From assembly GCA_005223045.1 (NCBI GenBank), contig NJBM01000002.1, positions 62,001 to 126,000 on the forward strand: a DNA stretch of 64,000 nucleotides, read 5' to 3'. The stretch comes from Planctomycetes bacterium B3_Pla (lineage in GTDB: Bacteria; Planctomycetota; Phycisphaerae; Sedimentisphaerales; Anaerobacaceae). The notes below the pieces were generated by a model. The model saw only the letters and a program-made list of their open reading frames with translations, made no database searches and had not been told where the DNA came from. Shown here in pieces: positions 35,429-43,898 of this stretch; position 1 is the first letter of the stretch, and each line of letters starts with the position of its first letter. A program made the translations under genes and the position numbers.

Positions 35429-36595
35429 CTACTTCTCAATCTTCAATCTTATTCTATCTGCCGAACGAGTATGCCTGCTTAGCGAACCATCCATTATGGC
35501 CGCAGCGATTTGCATGAATCTCGGCACCGTATAGTCAAAGAATTGCTTGTAGCTTTCGCAGAAATAACTTTCCCTTTTATTTCCGGCATCGTTCCAACGC
35601 GATCTGTCTTTCATGCAACCGCCGCGGCATATATCAAGGTGTCGGCAAAGGAGGCACTTGTTGCAAAGTTTTTCCTTGTCCCTTGCGAACGCCCGCTTTT
35701 TTCTGTCGGCAGCAAGTTTCTCTAACGGCGTTTCGAGAATATTACCCAATCGCCACTCTGGCTCGACGAAGAACTCACAGCAGAATGCGTCGCCCGTGTG
35801 CTCGATGACGACAAAACCGGCGCACTGCTTGCTGTACGTGCAGATTGTGTGCTTGCCCATAACGTAATGGGTTACGAGTGAGTCGAACTCACGGATGTTC
35901 AGCTTCTCCGTGCCGTAGTTGCACCACAGATCGAATAGCCTGCACAGAAAATCGCCGTACTGCCTGGCCGTGATCGAAAAATCCGCGGGCCTGCCGGTCG
36001 CCGGGTCTGTCTCGACGCAGGGGATGAATTGCAGATAGGTCAGATCGTTCTCGATGCAGAAGTCAAACAGATCATCCGGTCGCTCCACGTTTATGTTGTT
36101 CAGCAGAACAAGCGCACTAAACTCGACGGCATGCTTCTTGCAGGTTTCGATGGCTCGCATCACCCTCTCGAAGGTGCCTACGCCGGAATGGTCGATGCGA
36201 TACCGGTCGTGGAACTCTTTCGGCCCGTCGATGCTTATGCCGAGAAGAAACTTGTTATCGCAAAAGAACCGGCACCAATTGTCATCCAGCAGAACTCCGT
36301 TGGTTTGCAGTGTGTTGCTGACCTGTTGGCCGGGGCTGCCGTATTCTGTCTGTAGCTCAACCGCCCTCCTGAAGAAATCCACTCCCATCATTGTCGGTTC
36401 GCCCCCCTGCCAGGCAAAACCGCTAACGGCAAAGCCCAATCTCATATAGTCGCAAACGAGCTTCTCAAGCACCTCATCGCTCATCCGCTGTTTGCCGTGC
36501 CCGAATTCTGAAGGCCGGTCCTTATAGAAACAGTAGCTGCAATCAATATTGCAGTCCGAACCGGATGGTTTGATGAGAAGTGTGAAGGGTTGCAT
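35429..36595 (-). CDS. Anaerobic sulfatase maturase (radical SAM), second copy
   Basis: 388 residues, closely similar along its length to the maturase at 27291-28430. The radical SAM motif is C-N-I-D-C-S-Y-C, W-Q-G-G-E-P-T follows, and the SPASM clusters are C-N-K-C-L-L-C-R-H and C-R-G-G-C. No sulfatase gene is adjacent. Instead its ATG shares one base with the TAA of the CCA/poly(A)-polymerase gene (TAATG), so it is coupled to that unrelated gene. It may serve the sulfatase at 60242 or others elsewhere. Confidence 0.9.
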   Translation of the reverse strand: MQPFTLLIKPSGSDCNIDCSYCFYKDRPSEFGHGKQRMSDEVLEKLVCDYMRLGFAVSGFAWQGGEPTMMGVDFFRRAVELQTEYGSPGQQVSNTLQTNGVLLDDNWCRFFCDNKFLLGISIDGPKEFHDRYRIDHSGVGTFERVMRAIETCKKHAVEFSALVLLNNINVERPDDLFDFCIENDLTYLQFIPCVETDPATGRPADFSITARQYGDFLCRLFDLWCNYGTEKLNIREFDSLVTHYVMGKHTICTYSKQCAGFVVIEHTGDAFCCEFFVEPEWRLGNILETPLEKLAADRKKRAFARDKEKLCNKCLLCRHLDICRGGCMKDRSRWNDAGNKRESYFCESYKQFFDYTVPRFMQIAAAIMDGSLSRHTRSADRIRLKIEK

Positions 36596-37824
36596 TATGT
36601 TTCAATTGTTCTGTGTTTTAGTAACCACTCTTGCGTCCACTTCTCAGCCTGTCCGATTGTCTTCAGGACGCCTTCGAGTTGTGCTATGTACATCTCTTCG
36701 GCTAACTGCCCCAGGCCGGGGCCGGGGACAGCGCCTAATCGAATCAGGTCGTGGCCGTTGAGCAGCGGCTTGGGTCGCAGCTCGACGTCGCCGAGCGCCT
36801 TTATTCTTCTGCGCAGCCTTATCAGTGGCGTAATACTCTTCCTGCCGTCGTCGGAGGCTTTTTGGATTGCCCTTTGCAGCTCGTACAGGTCCCAAAAATA
36901 CGGCCCGGCGAGAATCTTCTTCAGTTGCGCCAATGACATACGGTCATCAAGCAGTTTGCCCCTGTTGGACAGCAGGAACTTTATGTGTTTGTTTCGGTTT
37001 CGGCTCAGTTTCAGGACACGACAGCTCCGGACCGCAAAATCTGTTTCGCCGCCTGCAAAAAAACCGGCCAGCGCCAGGGCAAAATCGACTTTCTTTCGCA
37101 GTTGGCTCAATATGGCAATCGACGCCTTTTCCTGCTCGCAAGGCAGGCCGGGGAAGATTACTCCGGCCAGGCCGCTCTCGATCAACATCGACGCCCCGCC
37201 GGCGCGGTTGGGATCGACCAGAATACCCTCCAGCTCCATTGCTATGCGCTCGCCGCTTATTTTAGCGATGCTGTGTGCATTGGCGCCAATCGCCGACCAC
37301 GTTGCAGGCTCGACGGCAAAACCAAGCTGGGTGGAGAAGCGCACCGCCCGCAGCATTCGCAGATAGTCCTCGCCGAACCGCTCGGCGGGCTTGCCGATGG
37401 TCCGCACTACCCGGCTATTGAGGTCCGCCCGGCCTTCGACATAATCGATCACCTTCTTCCGCAGGGGATCGTAAAACATGCCGTTGATCGTGAAGTCTCT
37501 TCGGCCGGCATCCTCGGCGGCATTGGAGAACTTGACCGAGTCGGGTCGCCTGCCGTCGGTATAGCCCGTTTCGGTCCGGAATGTGGCCACTTCCACCTGT
37601 TGGCCCTCGGTCAGGACTATCACTACGCCGAACTTCGCGCCCACCTTGAGCGTGCGTGGAAACAACCTTATCACGTCCGTGGGCTGCGCATCAGTAGCAA
37701 CGTCGTAATCTTTGGCCCGCCGACCTAACAACATATCGCGAACGCAGCCGCCCGCTAACAAGGCTTGAAAGCCGTTGCGCTGCAATCGCTTGATTACTTC
37801 TATTGCCGTCTGCTTGTTTGTCAT
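36595..37824 (-). CDS. cca: CCA tRNA nucleotidyltransferase / poly(A) polymerase family
   Basis: 409 residues. The class II nucleotidyltransferase head shows G-G-C-V-R-D-M-L-L-G and the catalytic D-Y-D-V-A-T, then R-R-D-F-T-I-N-G-M-F-Y-D and a helical RNA-binding body. It adds CCA to tRNA 3' ends, or adenosines to RNA; the two activities cannot be told apart with certainty from sequence. The ATG at 37824 is preceded by a 35-bp sequence nearly shared with the pheS leader. The downstream maturase start overlaps its stop codon by one base. Confidence 0.85.
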   Translation of the reverse strand: MTNKQTAIEVIKRLQRNGFQALLAGGCVRDMLLGRRAKDYDVATDAQPTDVIRLFPRTLKVGAKFGVVIVLTEGQQVEVATFRTETGYTDGRRPDSVKFSNAAEDAGRRDFTINGMFYDPLRKKVIDYVEGRADLNSRVVRTIGKPAERFGEDYLRMLRAVRFSTQLGFAVEPATWSAIGANAHSIAKISGERIAMELEGILVDPNRAGGASMLIESGLAGVIFPGLPCEQEKASIAILSQLRKKVDFALALAGFFAGGETDFAVRSCRVLKLSRNRNKHIKFLLSNRGKLLDDRMSLAQLKKILAGPYFWDLYELQRAIQKASDDGRKSITPLIRLRRRIKALGDVELRPKPLLNGHDLIRLGAVPGPGLGQLAEEMYIAQLEGVLKTIGQAEKWTQEWLLKHRTIET

Positions 37825-37859
37825 GTTTTCGTATCGCGTATTGCGTATGTCGTATTGCG
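37825..37859 (-). repeat. 35-bp leader repeat before the CCA/poly(A) polymerase start
   Basis: On the minus strand this reads ACGACATACGCAATACGCG and then ATACGAAAAC immediately before ATG. It matches 28 of 35 bases of the sequence directly before the pheS ATG (56815-56849). Confidence 0.7.
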
Positions 37860-37896
37860 TCAACCGGCGGTGAAACCGCCGGCTAAATATTGGCGA

Positions 37897-38484
37897 CTAA
37901 GTGTTGTTCCATCTTGTCTTCACCAGGATTGTCACCGCCATTGTTCCCCATTCGCGTCGCTCTGCTGCGCGAAAAGGTCCGTACCGGTCCGGCAGAATCA
38001 CGTCCCGGCTGGTCCTTACGACTACAATCCCGCCGGCGGCGACCTGATCTACCCATAAATCCAGCAGCCCGCTCAAGGGCGAATCGGCCTCAACATTCAT
38101 TGTAGCCGCGTAGGGCGGATCCACGAAAACAAGACCATAATCTTCTTCGCCGGAGCCGAACATTGGGGCGGCTTTAAAGGCATCGGTTCGCACAACTCTT
38201 GACTTCCCTATGAAGTCTGCCTTTTCGATGTTCTTGCCCATGATTGCAGCAGTCTTCGGGTCCTTCTCGACGAAAGTGACAAACTCCGCCCCCCTGCTCA
38301 ATGCTTCAAGCCCCAGAGAGCCGACGCCGCAGAACAAATCGGCTACTATCGCCCCACCCGGCAAATCATACTTATAGAGGACGCTGAAAAGCGACTCCTT
38401 GACCCTGTCGGTAATAGGCCGTGACTTCTGCGTATTGGGGCTGAGCAGTTTCATCCCGCGTTTTGTGCCAGCAATAATTCTCAT
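37897..38484 (-). CDS. rsmD: 16S rRNA (guanine966-N2)-methyltransferase RsmD
   Basis: 195 residues, the usual size. It starts M-R-I-I-A-G-T-K-R-G, then R-P-I-T-D-R-V-K-E-S-L-F, the SAM-binding D-L-F-C-G-V-G-S-L-G-L-E-A-L and the catalytic D-P-P-Y. It methylates the 2-amino group of G966 in 16S rRNA during ribosome assembly. It sits 43 bp downstream of rtcB on the same strand, in a run of RNA-processing genes. Confidence 0.93.
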   Translation of the reverse strand: MRIIAGTKRGMKLLSPNTQKSRPITDRVKESLFSVLYKYDLPGGAIVADLFCGVGSLGLEALSRGAEFVTFVEKDPKTAAIMGKNIEKADFIGKSRVVRTDAFKAAPMFGSGEEDYGLVFVDPPYAATMNVEADSPLSGLLDLWVDQVAAGGIVVVRTSRDVILPDRYGPFRAAERREWGTMAVTILVKTRWNNT

Positions 38485-38527
38485 GCGCTACAATATACAA
38501 TACGGGATTGCTTCTTACCACTTGCTT

Positions 38528-39970
38528 TTAGCCCTTGAGGACAGCCAAAGGAACCATTCGGGCGACGGGTTTGGCCCAACCGCATTCGGTGACGATTCGG
38601 ACGACCTCGTCGATGTCCTTGTATGCTCCCGGCGCTTCCTCTTTTATCTTGCGCCTGTTGCCGGCGATTAGCTTTACGCCCTCCATGCTGCGCTTGAACT
38701 GCTCGTCGCTGATCAACGCCGGCGTGACAACTCTGCCCCGGCGAGATTTTCCACGAGCGGCGGTGCGGCTCATTACTCTGCCTGCGCCGTGGTTGACCGA
38801 ACTTAGGGATTCTTCGGAATTGCCCGTGCCCACGAGCAGATAACTTGCGGTCCCCATCGAGCCTGGCGTAATTATGGGCTGGCCCGTCTGAGCGAAAACG
38901 CTTGCCGCCATTCGTTTCGGGCCGAAAACGCGCGTGGCGCCTTTGCGATGGACCCAGAGCTTGGCGCCGCCGTGTACTTCGAGCTTGGCCATGTTGTGGG
39001 TGACGTCATAAACGAGCTTGAGCGGCGTCGGGCCGAACATTCGGTTGAAACTGCGTCTGACCAGCAGCGCCATGATGTGACGATTGGTGAATGCGAAGTT
39101 GGCCGCCGCTCCCATCGCGGCGATGTACCTCTTGCCCGCTCCGCTGCTCGTCGATAGGTACGAGAGCATTTTTTGCCTGCCGGCGTTCTCAGGTCGCTCG
39201 GCGGCGATGTTCATATATCGGTCGGCAACCTCATAGCCAAACCGGCGAGAGCCTGAGTGTATCATCACGACGATCTGGTTCTCGAACAGTCCGAAGGCCT
39301 TCGCCGAAGCCGGGTCCAGGATCGCCTGGACGTATTGGATTTCAATAAAGTGGTTCCCGCCTCCAAGCGTGCCGAGCTGGTTGATTCCCTTCTGCATTGC
39401 GGTCTTTGGAACCGCGCCGAGATCGGCTGTCATGCACCCGTTTTCCTCGATTCTTTGCAGATCATCAGCGAACTGGTCTGGGTCGAACGCCTCCCAGGCC
39501 CGGTGGCCGCTTTTCTGTGCCAGGGCCGGCACGGCGGCAACGCCCTGGTTGATAACCGCCTCTATCCCTGCTTTATCCAACGGCAGGTTCTCCCTGCCCT
39601 CGCCGAGCGGGACATCGCGAGCAATGTCAGCGGCGATTTTATCAGTCTCGACGTCACCTTTGGAAAAGGGCGTGTGCAGCAGCCGCATCCCGCAGTTTAT
39701 GTCGTAACCCACCGCTGGAGGCATGATCGCACCATCCAGCCCTATCACCGCCCCGATAGGCACACCGAAGCCGACGTGGATGTCGGCGGTGGCGAGGACC
39801 TTCTTTGCCGGCGGCAAAGAAGCGGCGTCACAGAGCTGACGGACCGCATCCGGTTCAAGCTTGACAGCCCTGGAGGCGAAAATCGTGGCATCTGTTACCA
39901 TCTCGCCGCAACGCTTGATATGAAGTCTGAGGGGATCGATGCGAACAGGTTTTGATGATGGTTCGGGCAT
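38528..39970 (-). CDS. rtcB: RNA-splicing ligase RtcB
   Basis: 480 residues, standard length. RtcB joins RNA 2',3'-cyclic phosphate (or 3'-phosphate) ends to 5'-OH ends using GTP and manganese. Visible are the metal-binding D-I-N-C-G-M, G-G-G-N-H-F, H-S-G-S-R-R-F-G and the guanylylated His in S-V-N-H-G-A-G-R. No archease gene is adjacent. The ATG at 39970 has a modest GAGTG site. It heads the rtcB-rsmD pair. Confidence 0.95.
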   Translation of the reverse strand: MPEPSSKPVRIDPLRLHIKRCGEMVTDATIFASRAVKLEPDAVRQLCDAASLPPAKKVLATADIHVGFGVPIGAVIGLDGAIMPPAVGYDINCGMRLLHTPFSKGDVETDKIAADIARDVPLGEGRENLPLDKAGIEAVINQGVAAVPALAQKSGHRAWEAFDPDQFADDLQRIEENGCMTADLGAVPKTAMQKGINQLGTLGGGNHFIEIQYVQAILDPASAKAFGLFENQIVVMIHSGSRRFGYEVADRYMNIAAERPENAGRQKMLSYLSTSSGAGKRYIAAMGAAANFAFTNRHIMALLVRRSFNRMFGPTPLKLVYDVTHNMAKLEVHGGAKLWVHRKGATRVFGPKRMAASVFAQTGQPIITPGSMGTASYLLVGTGNSEESLSSVNHGAGRVMSRTAARGKSRRGRVVTPALISDEQFKRSMEGVKLIAGNRRKIKEEAPGAYKDIDEVVRIVTECGWAKPVARMVPLAVLKG

Positions 39971-40117
39971 AATTGCACTCGTTATTCGAAGAATGGGCCG
40001 TCACTTTGCCATCCGGCCAACAACAGGTCCAATTTTACCAGTATGCACCGGGAAGTTGAAACGAAAAAACAATAGCAGGCAAAACGCCATACTTTCGAGG
40101 CATAGTCCTGAAATGAC

Positions 40118-40146
40118 TTGACAAGAGCGGGCTTTAAAGTTAAAGT
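40118..40146 (+). promoter_or_regulatory. Sigma-70-like promoter before the 40221 gene
   Basis: TTGACA at 40118-40123 and TAAAGT at 40141-40146 are separated by 17 bp, about 75 bp before the start codon. The -35 box is perfect and the -10 is weak. Confidence 0.4.
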
Positions 40147-40220
40147 AGATAATGTTGAACGCAGATATGTACTGAGGAGTGTCTAACTTATAGCCGTCAG
40201 CTTATTAGGATGTTTGCAAA

Positions 40221-41345
40221 ATGAAGGTAAAATGGGCGTTTTTTGCTGTTCTGGTGGCATTTCTTGTCCTGGCAATGAATTCTGCGTCGGTAGCCGTCGA
40301 TACGGGACCTGTTGACGCCGTGCTCAAGAAAACGGTGCTTGATAGCGGGGATTTTAAGGTCATCGACGATTTTCTTGCCGAGGCGGTGGTAGAACTGGTC
40401 CGGGAGCGAAATTTCACCTCAATAGCGAGGCGTCGCACAGTCATTCTGAGCAGGAAGAAAACCACGCAGGCCCAATACGCCCAGCAGTTTTCGCAATCGG
40501 CCCATAAGCATATCCAGGCGGGTTTTGCCCAGGCCCAGGCACTCAGGCCGGAGGAGCGCAAAACCAACGCGATTATCAATCTTCTGATTCTGATAGACGG
40601 CATGGAAGACCTGAGCCTCAGAGACCTGGCGATCCCGATGCTCAAAGACGAGAATATGGTCGTTCGATATTGGGCTGTTCACTGCCTGACAAATCCGGCT
40701 ATTGTGCAGCAGTTGAACGCCGCGGCATCAAGTTCCGAACCGGCAACAGCGATCGCCGACCAGCTCAAGGGGCTTATCGAGACCAGCAGTCCTGAGATAC
40801 TGGGTCATATAGCCCGATTCGGGGCAAGTGTGAAAATCCCGCAGGGCGAGGCCCTGCTGCTGCAGGTAGCCGATGTGCGAATCAAGAGTTACGCCGACTG
40901 GACGGTCAAACATGAGCTTCTGGACATCGCCCTGCTGAAATTGCTCGAGAGTAAGATACCGTTGGCTTCTTCCGGCTCGGCGGCGACAAGCCCCGGCAGG
41001 GCCGCTATCGCCCGGCGTTTTGCGCAGTTGTATTCGTACGCAATACAAAGGCTGCTCAAGGGCCAGGCCGTCTTGAACAACACTCAAAAAGGGCATTTGG
41101 CTTCGGTGCTGGTCGAGATCGAGGAAAAATGCGTCAACAGGCTCCTGGGCGCGCAACAAATGACTTTCAGAAGGGCCCTTGAGCGAAACAGCGTGACAGC
41201 CATTTCAGACGAGCACAACAGACTGCTCGGCAGCGGCGCAACCCCCGGTCAATTACCCTCAAGGCTCGGATTCAACTACGGCACAAACAGCGCCGGCAGC
41301 ACACGCACCGCACCAGTCCCCCTGCCGGACCCACCCACAAGGTAA
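40221..41345 (+). CDS. Secreted helical protein of unknown function
   Basis: 374 residues with a Sec signal (hydrophobic 5-25). The rest is predicted helical, with HEAT-like pairs around 120-190 (L-R-D-L-A-I-P-M-L-K-D-E-N-M-V-V-R-Y-W-A). The C-terminal ~40 residues are Gly/Ser/Pro/Thr-rich and probably disordered. No enzyme motif is seen. The following gene is 221 bp away and looks independent. Confidence 0.65.
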   Translation: MKVKWAFFAVLVAFLVLAMNSASVAVDTGPVDAVLKKTVLDSGDFKVIDDFLAEAVVELVRERNFTSIARRRTVILSRKKTTQAQYAQQFSQSAHKHIQAGFAQAQALRPEERKTNAIINLLILIDGMEDLSLRDLAIPMLKDENMVVRYWAVHCLTNPAIVQQLNAAASSSEPATAIADQLKGLIETSSPEILGHIARFGASVKIPQGEALLLQVADVRIKSYADWTVKHELLDIALLKLLESKIPLASSGSAATSPGRAAIARRFAQLYSYAIQRLLKGQAVLNNTQKGHLASVLVEIEEKCVNRLLGAQQMTFRRALERNSVTAISDEHNRLLGSGATPGQLPSRLGFNYGTNSAGSTRTAPVPLPDPPTR

Positions 41346-41566
41346 TGATTATTGATTGTTGATTATTGATAATTGACAGGTCATTCCTATCTTCCACGCT
41401 GTCGCCCACAGTGTATTGAATCTGGCCGGCCAGAAAACAGCATGACGCCAAAAATTCACCTGGACGCCGGTTGCTTACGGAGAGCGTTCTTGTTAATATG
41501 CCAATTTCGTGGACGAGCGTATTTGCTGAAAATGGATGTCCAACGGCTTATTGAGAGGATTTTGAA

Positions 41567-42844
41567 ATGGCAATAGATGCAAAGAAAGTGTCGGCCTGTC
41601 TTGAAGAGTGCAAAGAACACCTGACGAACGAGCTGCTTCCGTTCTGGCTGGACCGGTGCAGGGACGATGAAAACGGCGGTTTTATTACCCACTTCGATAA
41701 GGACGGCAAGGACAGCGGAGAGGACGAGAAATCCATGCTCGCCCAGGCCCGTACTGTATATTCGATGGCGTCCGCTCATCGTGCCGGCCACGGCGAGGGT
41801 CGATGCGCCGAGTACGCCAGGCACGGCGTCGATTTTCTCATCGACAAGATGTGGGACGAAGAACACGGTGGATTCTTCTGGATCACCGACCGCGCAGGCA
41901 ATGTCACCTGCGACAAGAAAATCCTCTACGGCCTGTCCTTTATTATGTACGCCTTCAGTGAATATACAATGGCAACAGAGGATGCCCGCGGCGTCGAGTA
42001 TGCCGAGAAGACCTTCGATTTGTTAAAGAAACATGCAGCCGACACCATGTATGGCGGCTATTTCGAGATGTTCGAGAGGAACTGGGACCTGTGCGGCCCC
42101 GGCGCGCAAGGCGGTGACCGAAAGACGCTCGATGTGCACATGCACCTGATGGAGGCCTTCACTACTCTCTATGAATGCACGGGGCAATCCATCCACAAGC
42201 GAACGCTGATCGAGGACATCGACCTGCTCATCAAGCGGATCCTTCACCCCGAATACGCTACAGGTATCCCGCAGTTCACCCCCGACTGGAAAGTGGCGCC
42301 GCAGATAAAGTTCGACATCGTCTGGGGCTGGGACCGCTTTACCGAGGGTGGGCAAAAAGACAACGCCGAGGACAACACTTCTGCAGGGCATAACGTCGAG
42401 TTCGCCTGGCTGCTCGCGCACGCAACGGACATTATGGGCGATTGTTTCGACCAATACAAAGGCATCATCAAGAAGGCGACCGATCATGGGCTGGCCAACG
42501 GCGTCGATCCCAAATACGGCGGCGTTTACGTCGAAGGCCCGCACTCCGGCGGCGTTCATGATATGGAAAAGGAATTCTGGCAGCAAGCGGAAGTTATGAT
42601 TGGAATGTTGGAAGCGTGCCTGCGTTTTGGGCCTGACGGCTACTGGGCCGCCTACGAGAACGTGCACCGGTTTGTTTTCGACAAGATGATAAACCACCCC
42701 GTCGGCGAGTGGTGGCCATTAACAACCAGAGAGGGCGAGCCGATCTGGACACACATGAGCCATTCCTGGAAGGTGAACTATCACACTATTCGGTGCATGG
42801 TCGAATGCATCAAGCGACTTGAGAAGCTGCCTGGAAAGTCTTGA
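41567..42844 (+). CDS. N-acylglucosamine 2-epimerase (AGE) family sugar epimerase/isomerase
   Basis: 425 residues with an (alpha/alpha)6 barrel. Family segments include F-W-L-D-R-C-R-D-D-E-N-G-G-F, L-A-Q-A-R-T-V-Y-S, N-V-E-F-A-W-L-L and H-S-W-K-V-N-Y-H. Such enzymes epimerise or isomerise sugars (cellobiose, mannose, N-acylglucosamine) through active-site His residues. Substrate not predictable. GAGAGGA lies before the ATG. It opens a three-gene operon with the DHS-like and kinase-phosphatase genes, with 17 and 5 bp gaps. Confidence 0.88.
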   Translation: MAIDAKKVSACLEECKEHLTNELLPFWLDRCRDDENGGFITHFDKDGKDSGEDEKSMLAQARTVYSMASAHRAGHGEGRCAEYARHGVDFLIDKMWDEEHGGFFWITDRAGNVTCDKKILYGLSFIMYAFSEYTMATEDARGVEYAEKTFDLLKKHAADTMYGGYFEMFERNWDLCGPGAQGGDRKTLDVHMHLMEAFTTLYECTGQSIHKRTLIEDIDLLIKRILHPEYATGIPQFTPDWKVAPQIKFDIVWGWDRFTEGGQKDNAEDNTSAGHNVEFAWLLAHATDIMGDCFDQYKGIIKKATDHGLANGVDPKYGGVYVEGPHSGGVHDMEKEFWQQAEVMIGMLEACLRFGPDGYWAAYENVHRFVFDKMINHPVGEWWPLTTREGEPIWTHMSHSWKVNYHTIRCMVECIKRLEKLPGKS

Positions 42845-42861
42845 GAGCGGAAACTTATCGT

Positions 42862-43893
42862 ATGGACTACGACGGCAAGTACAAAGTTTTTGACATCAAT
42901 CAAATCAGCACTTACCCGCTGAGCACACGGTCCAACAAGGTTACGCTCGATGACCTTGTCCGGCCCGAAGACCTTGCTAAAATCACTGTCGAGCTGCCTG
43001 ACAATACTTGCCGTGATATCGAGACCGTTGCCCGGACTATAGTTTCGTGCCGAAAAGCCGGCAAGCCGGTAGTTCTTTTCACCGGCGCCCACCTGATAAA
43101 GAACGGTCTTGGCCCCTTGCTCGCCGATCTTGCAAAGCGCAATCTTGTAAGCCTTGTCGCCGGCAACTGCGCTACGGCTATCCATGATTTTGAGCTGGCC
43201 TTGATAGGTCAGACCAGCGAAAACGTCCCGGATGCCCTCGACAAGGGCCAGTTTGGAATGGCTTACGAATTCTCGTATTTCAATCGCGCTCTTTCCGTCG
43301 GCAATGAATACAAGCTCGGCTGCGGCGAATCGCTCGGCAGAATGATGTGCGACGAGGCCTTCCGCAGCAAGATTCTTGCCGGGATCATAAAAGATAAATC
43401 ACCGGCCGCTTTCGCTCACACCGAAGTCAGCGTCCTGGCCGCTTGTTATGAAAATGACATCCCCTTTACAGTTCACGCCGGGATAGGCACGGATGTTGTC
43501 GATCAGCACCCATCGTTTGACGGCCGGGCTAAAGGCGGCTGTTCAGGCCGGGATTTCCTCATCTATGCGAAGGAAATAACCAAACTTACCGACGGCGGCG
43601 TCCTGCTCAACATCGGAAGCGCCGTGACCGGCCCGGAAGTTCTGCTCAAGGCCGTCTCAATGGCCGCCAACACAGGCAAAGTCCCGAGCGGTATCATCAC
43701 TGCCGATTTTGACCTGCGTCGGCACAATCCCAATGCGATGAGCGATGAATCTTCGCAGTGCTATTACTTCCGCGATCAGAAAAGCGTTGTCACACGGATA
43801 CCCCAGGCCTTTGCGGGCACGGGCTTCTACATACAGGGCAACCAAAAAAAGACATTTCCATTGCTTTACAAGAAAATCATAGAAGGACTGTAA
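42862..43893 (+). CDS. Deoxyhypusine-synthase-like protein of unknown substrate
   Basis: 343 residues from the ATG at 42862; a TTG at 42841 is also possible. I see the layout of the deoxyhypusine synthase NAD-binding fold: G-A-H-L-I-K-N-G-L, V-A-G-N-C-A-T-A-I-H-D-F-E (compare the T-A-G-G-I-E-E-D segment), C-Y-E-N-D-I-P-F with H-A-G-I-G-T-D, and L-N-I-G-S-A-V-T-G-P-E. The catalytic lysine region of true DHS is not evident, and the product of true DHS (on eIF5A) would not be expected here. With a sugar epimerase before it and a kinase/phosphatase after it, a role on a sugar or sugar-phosphate is inferred. The fold call is from recalled motifs. Confidence 0.5.
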   Translation: MDYDGKYKVFDINQISTYPLSTRSNKVTLDDLVRPEDLAKITVELPDNTCRDIETVARTIVSCRKAGKPVVLFTGAHLIKNGLGPLLADLAKRNLVSLVAGNCATAIHDFELALIGQTSENVPDALDKGQFGMAYEFSYFNRALSVGNEYKLGCGESLGRMMCDEAFRSKILAGIIKDKSPAAFAHTEVSVLAACYENDIPFTVHAGIGTDVVDQHPSFDGRAKGGCSGRDFLIYAKEITKLTDGGVLLNIGSAVTGPEVLLKAVSMAANTGKVPSGIITADFDLRRHNPNAMSDESSQCYYFRDQKSVVTRIPQAFAGTGFYIQGNQKKTFPLLYKKIIEGL

Positions 43894-43898
43894 CGTCA

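Noticed and set aside
39257..39955. 232-aa plus-strand ORF
   Set aside because: Shadow of rtcB on the opposite strand.
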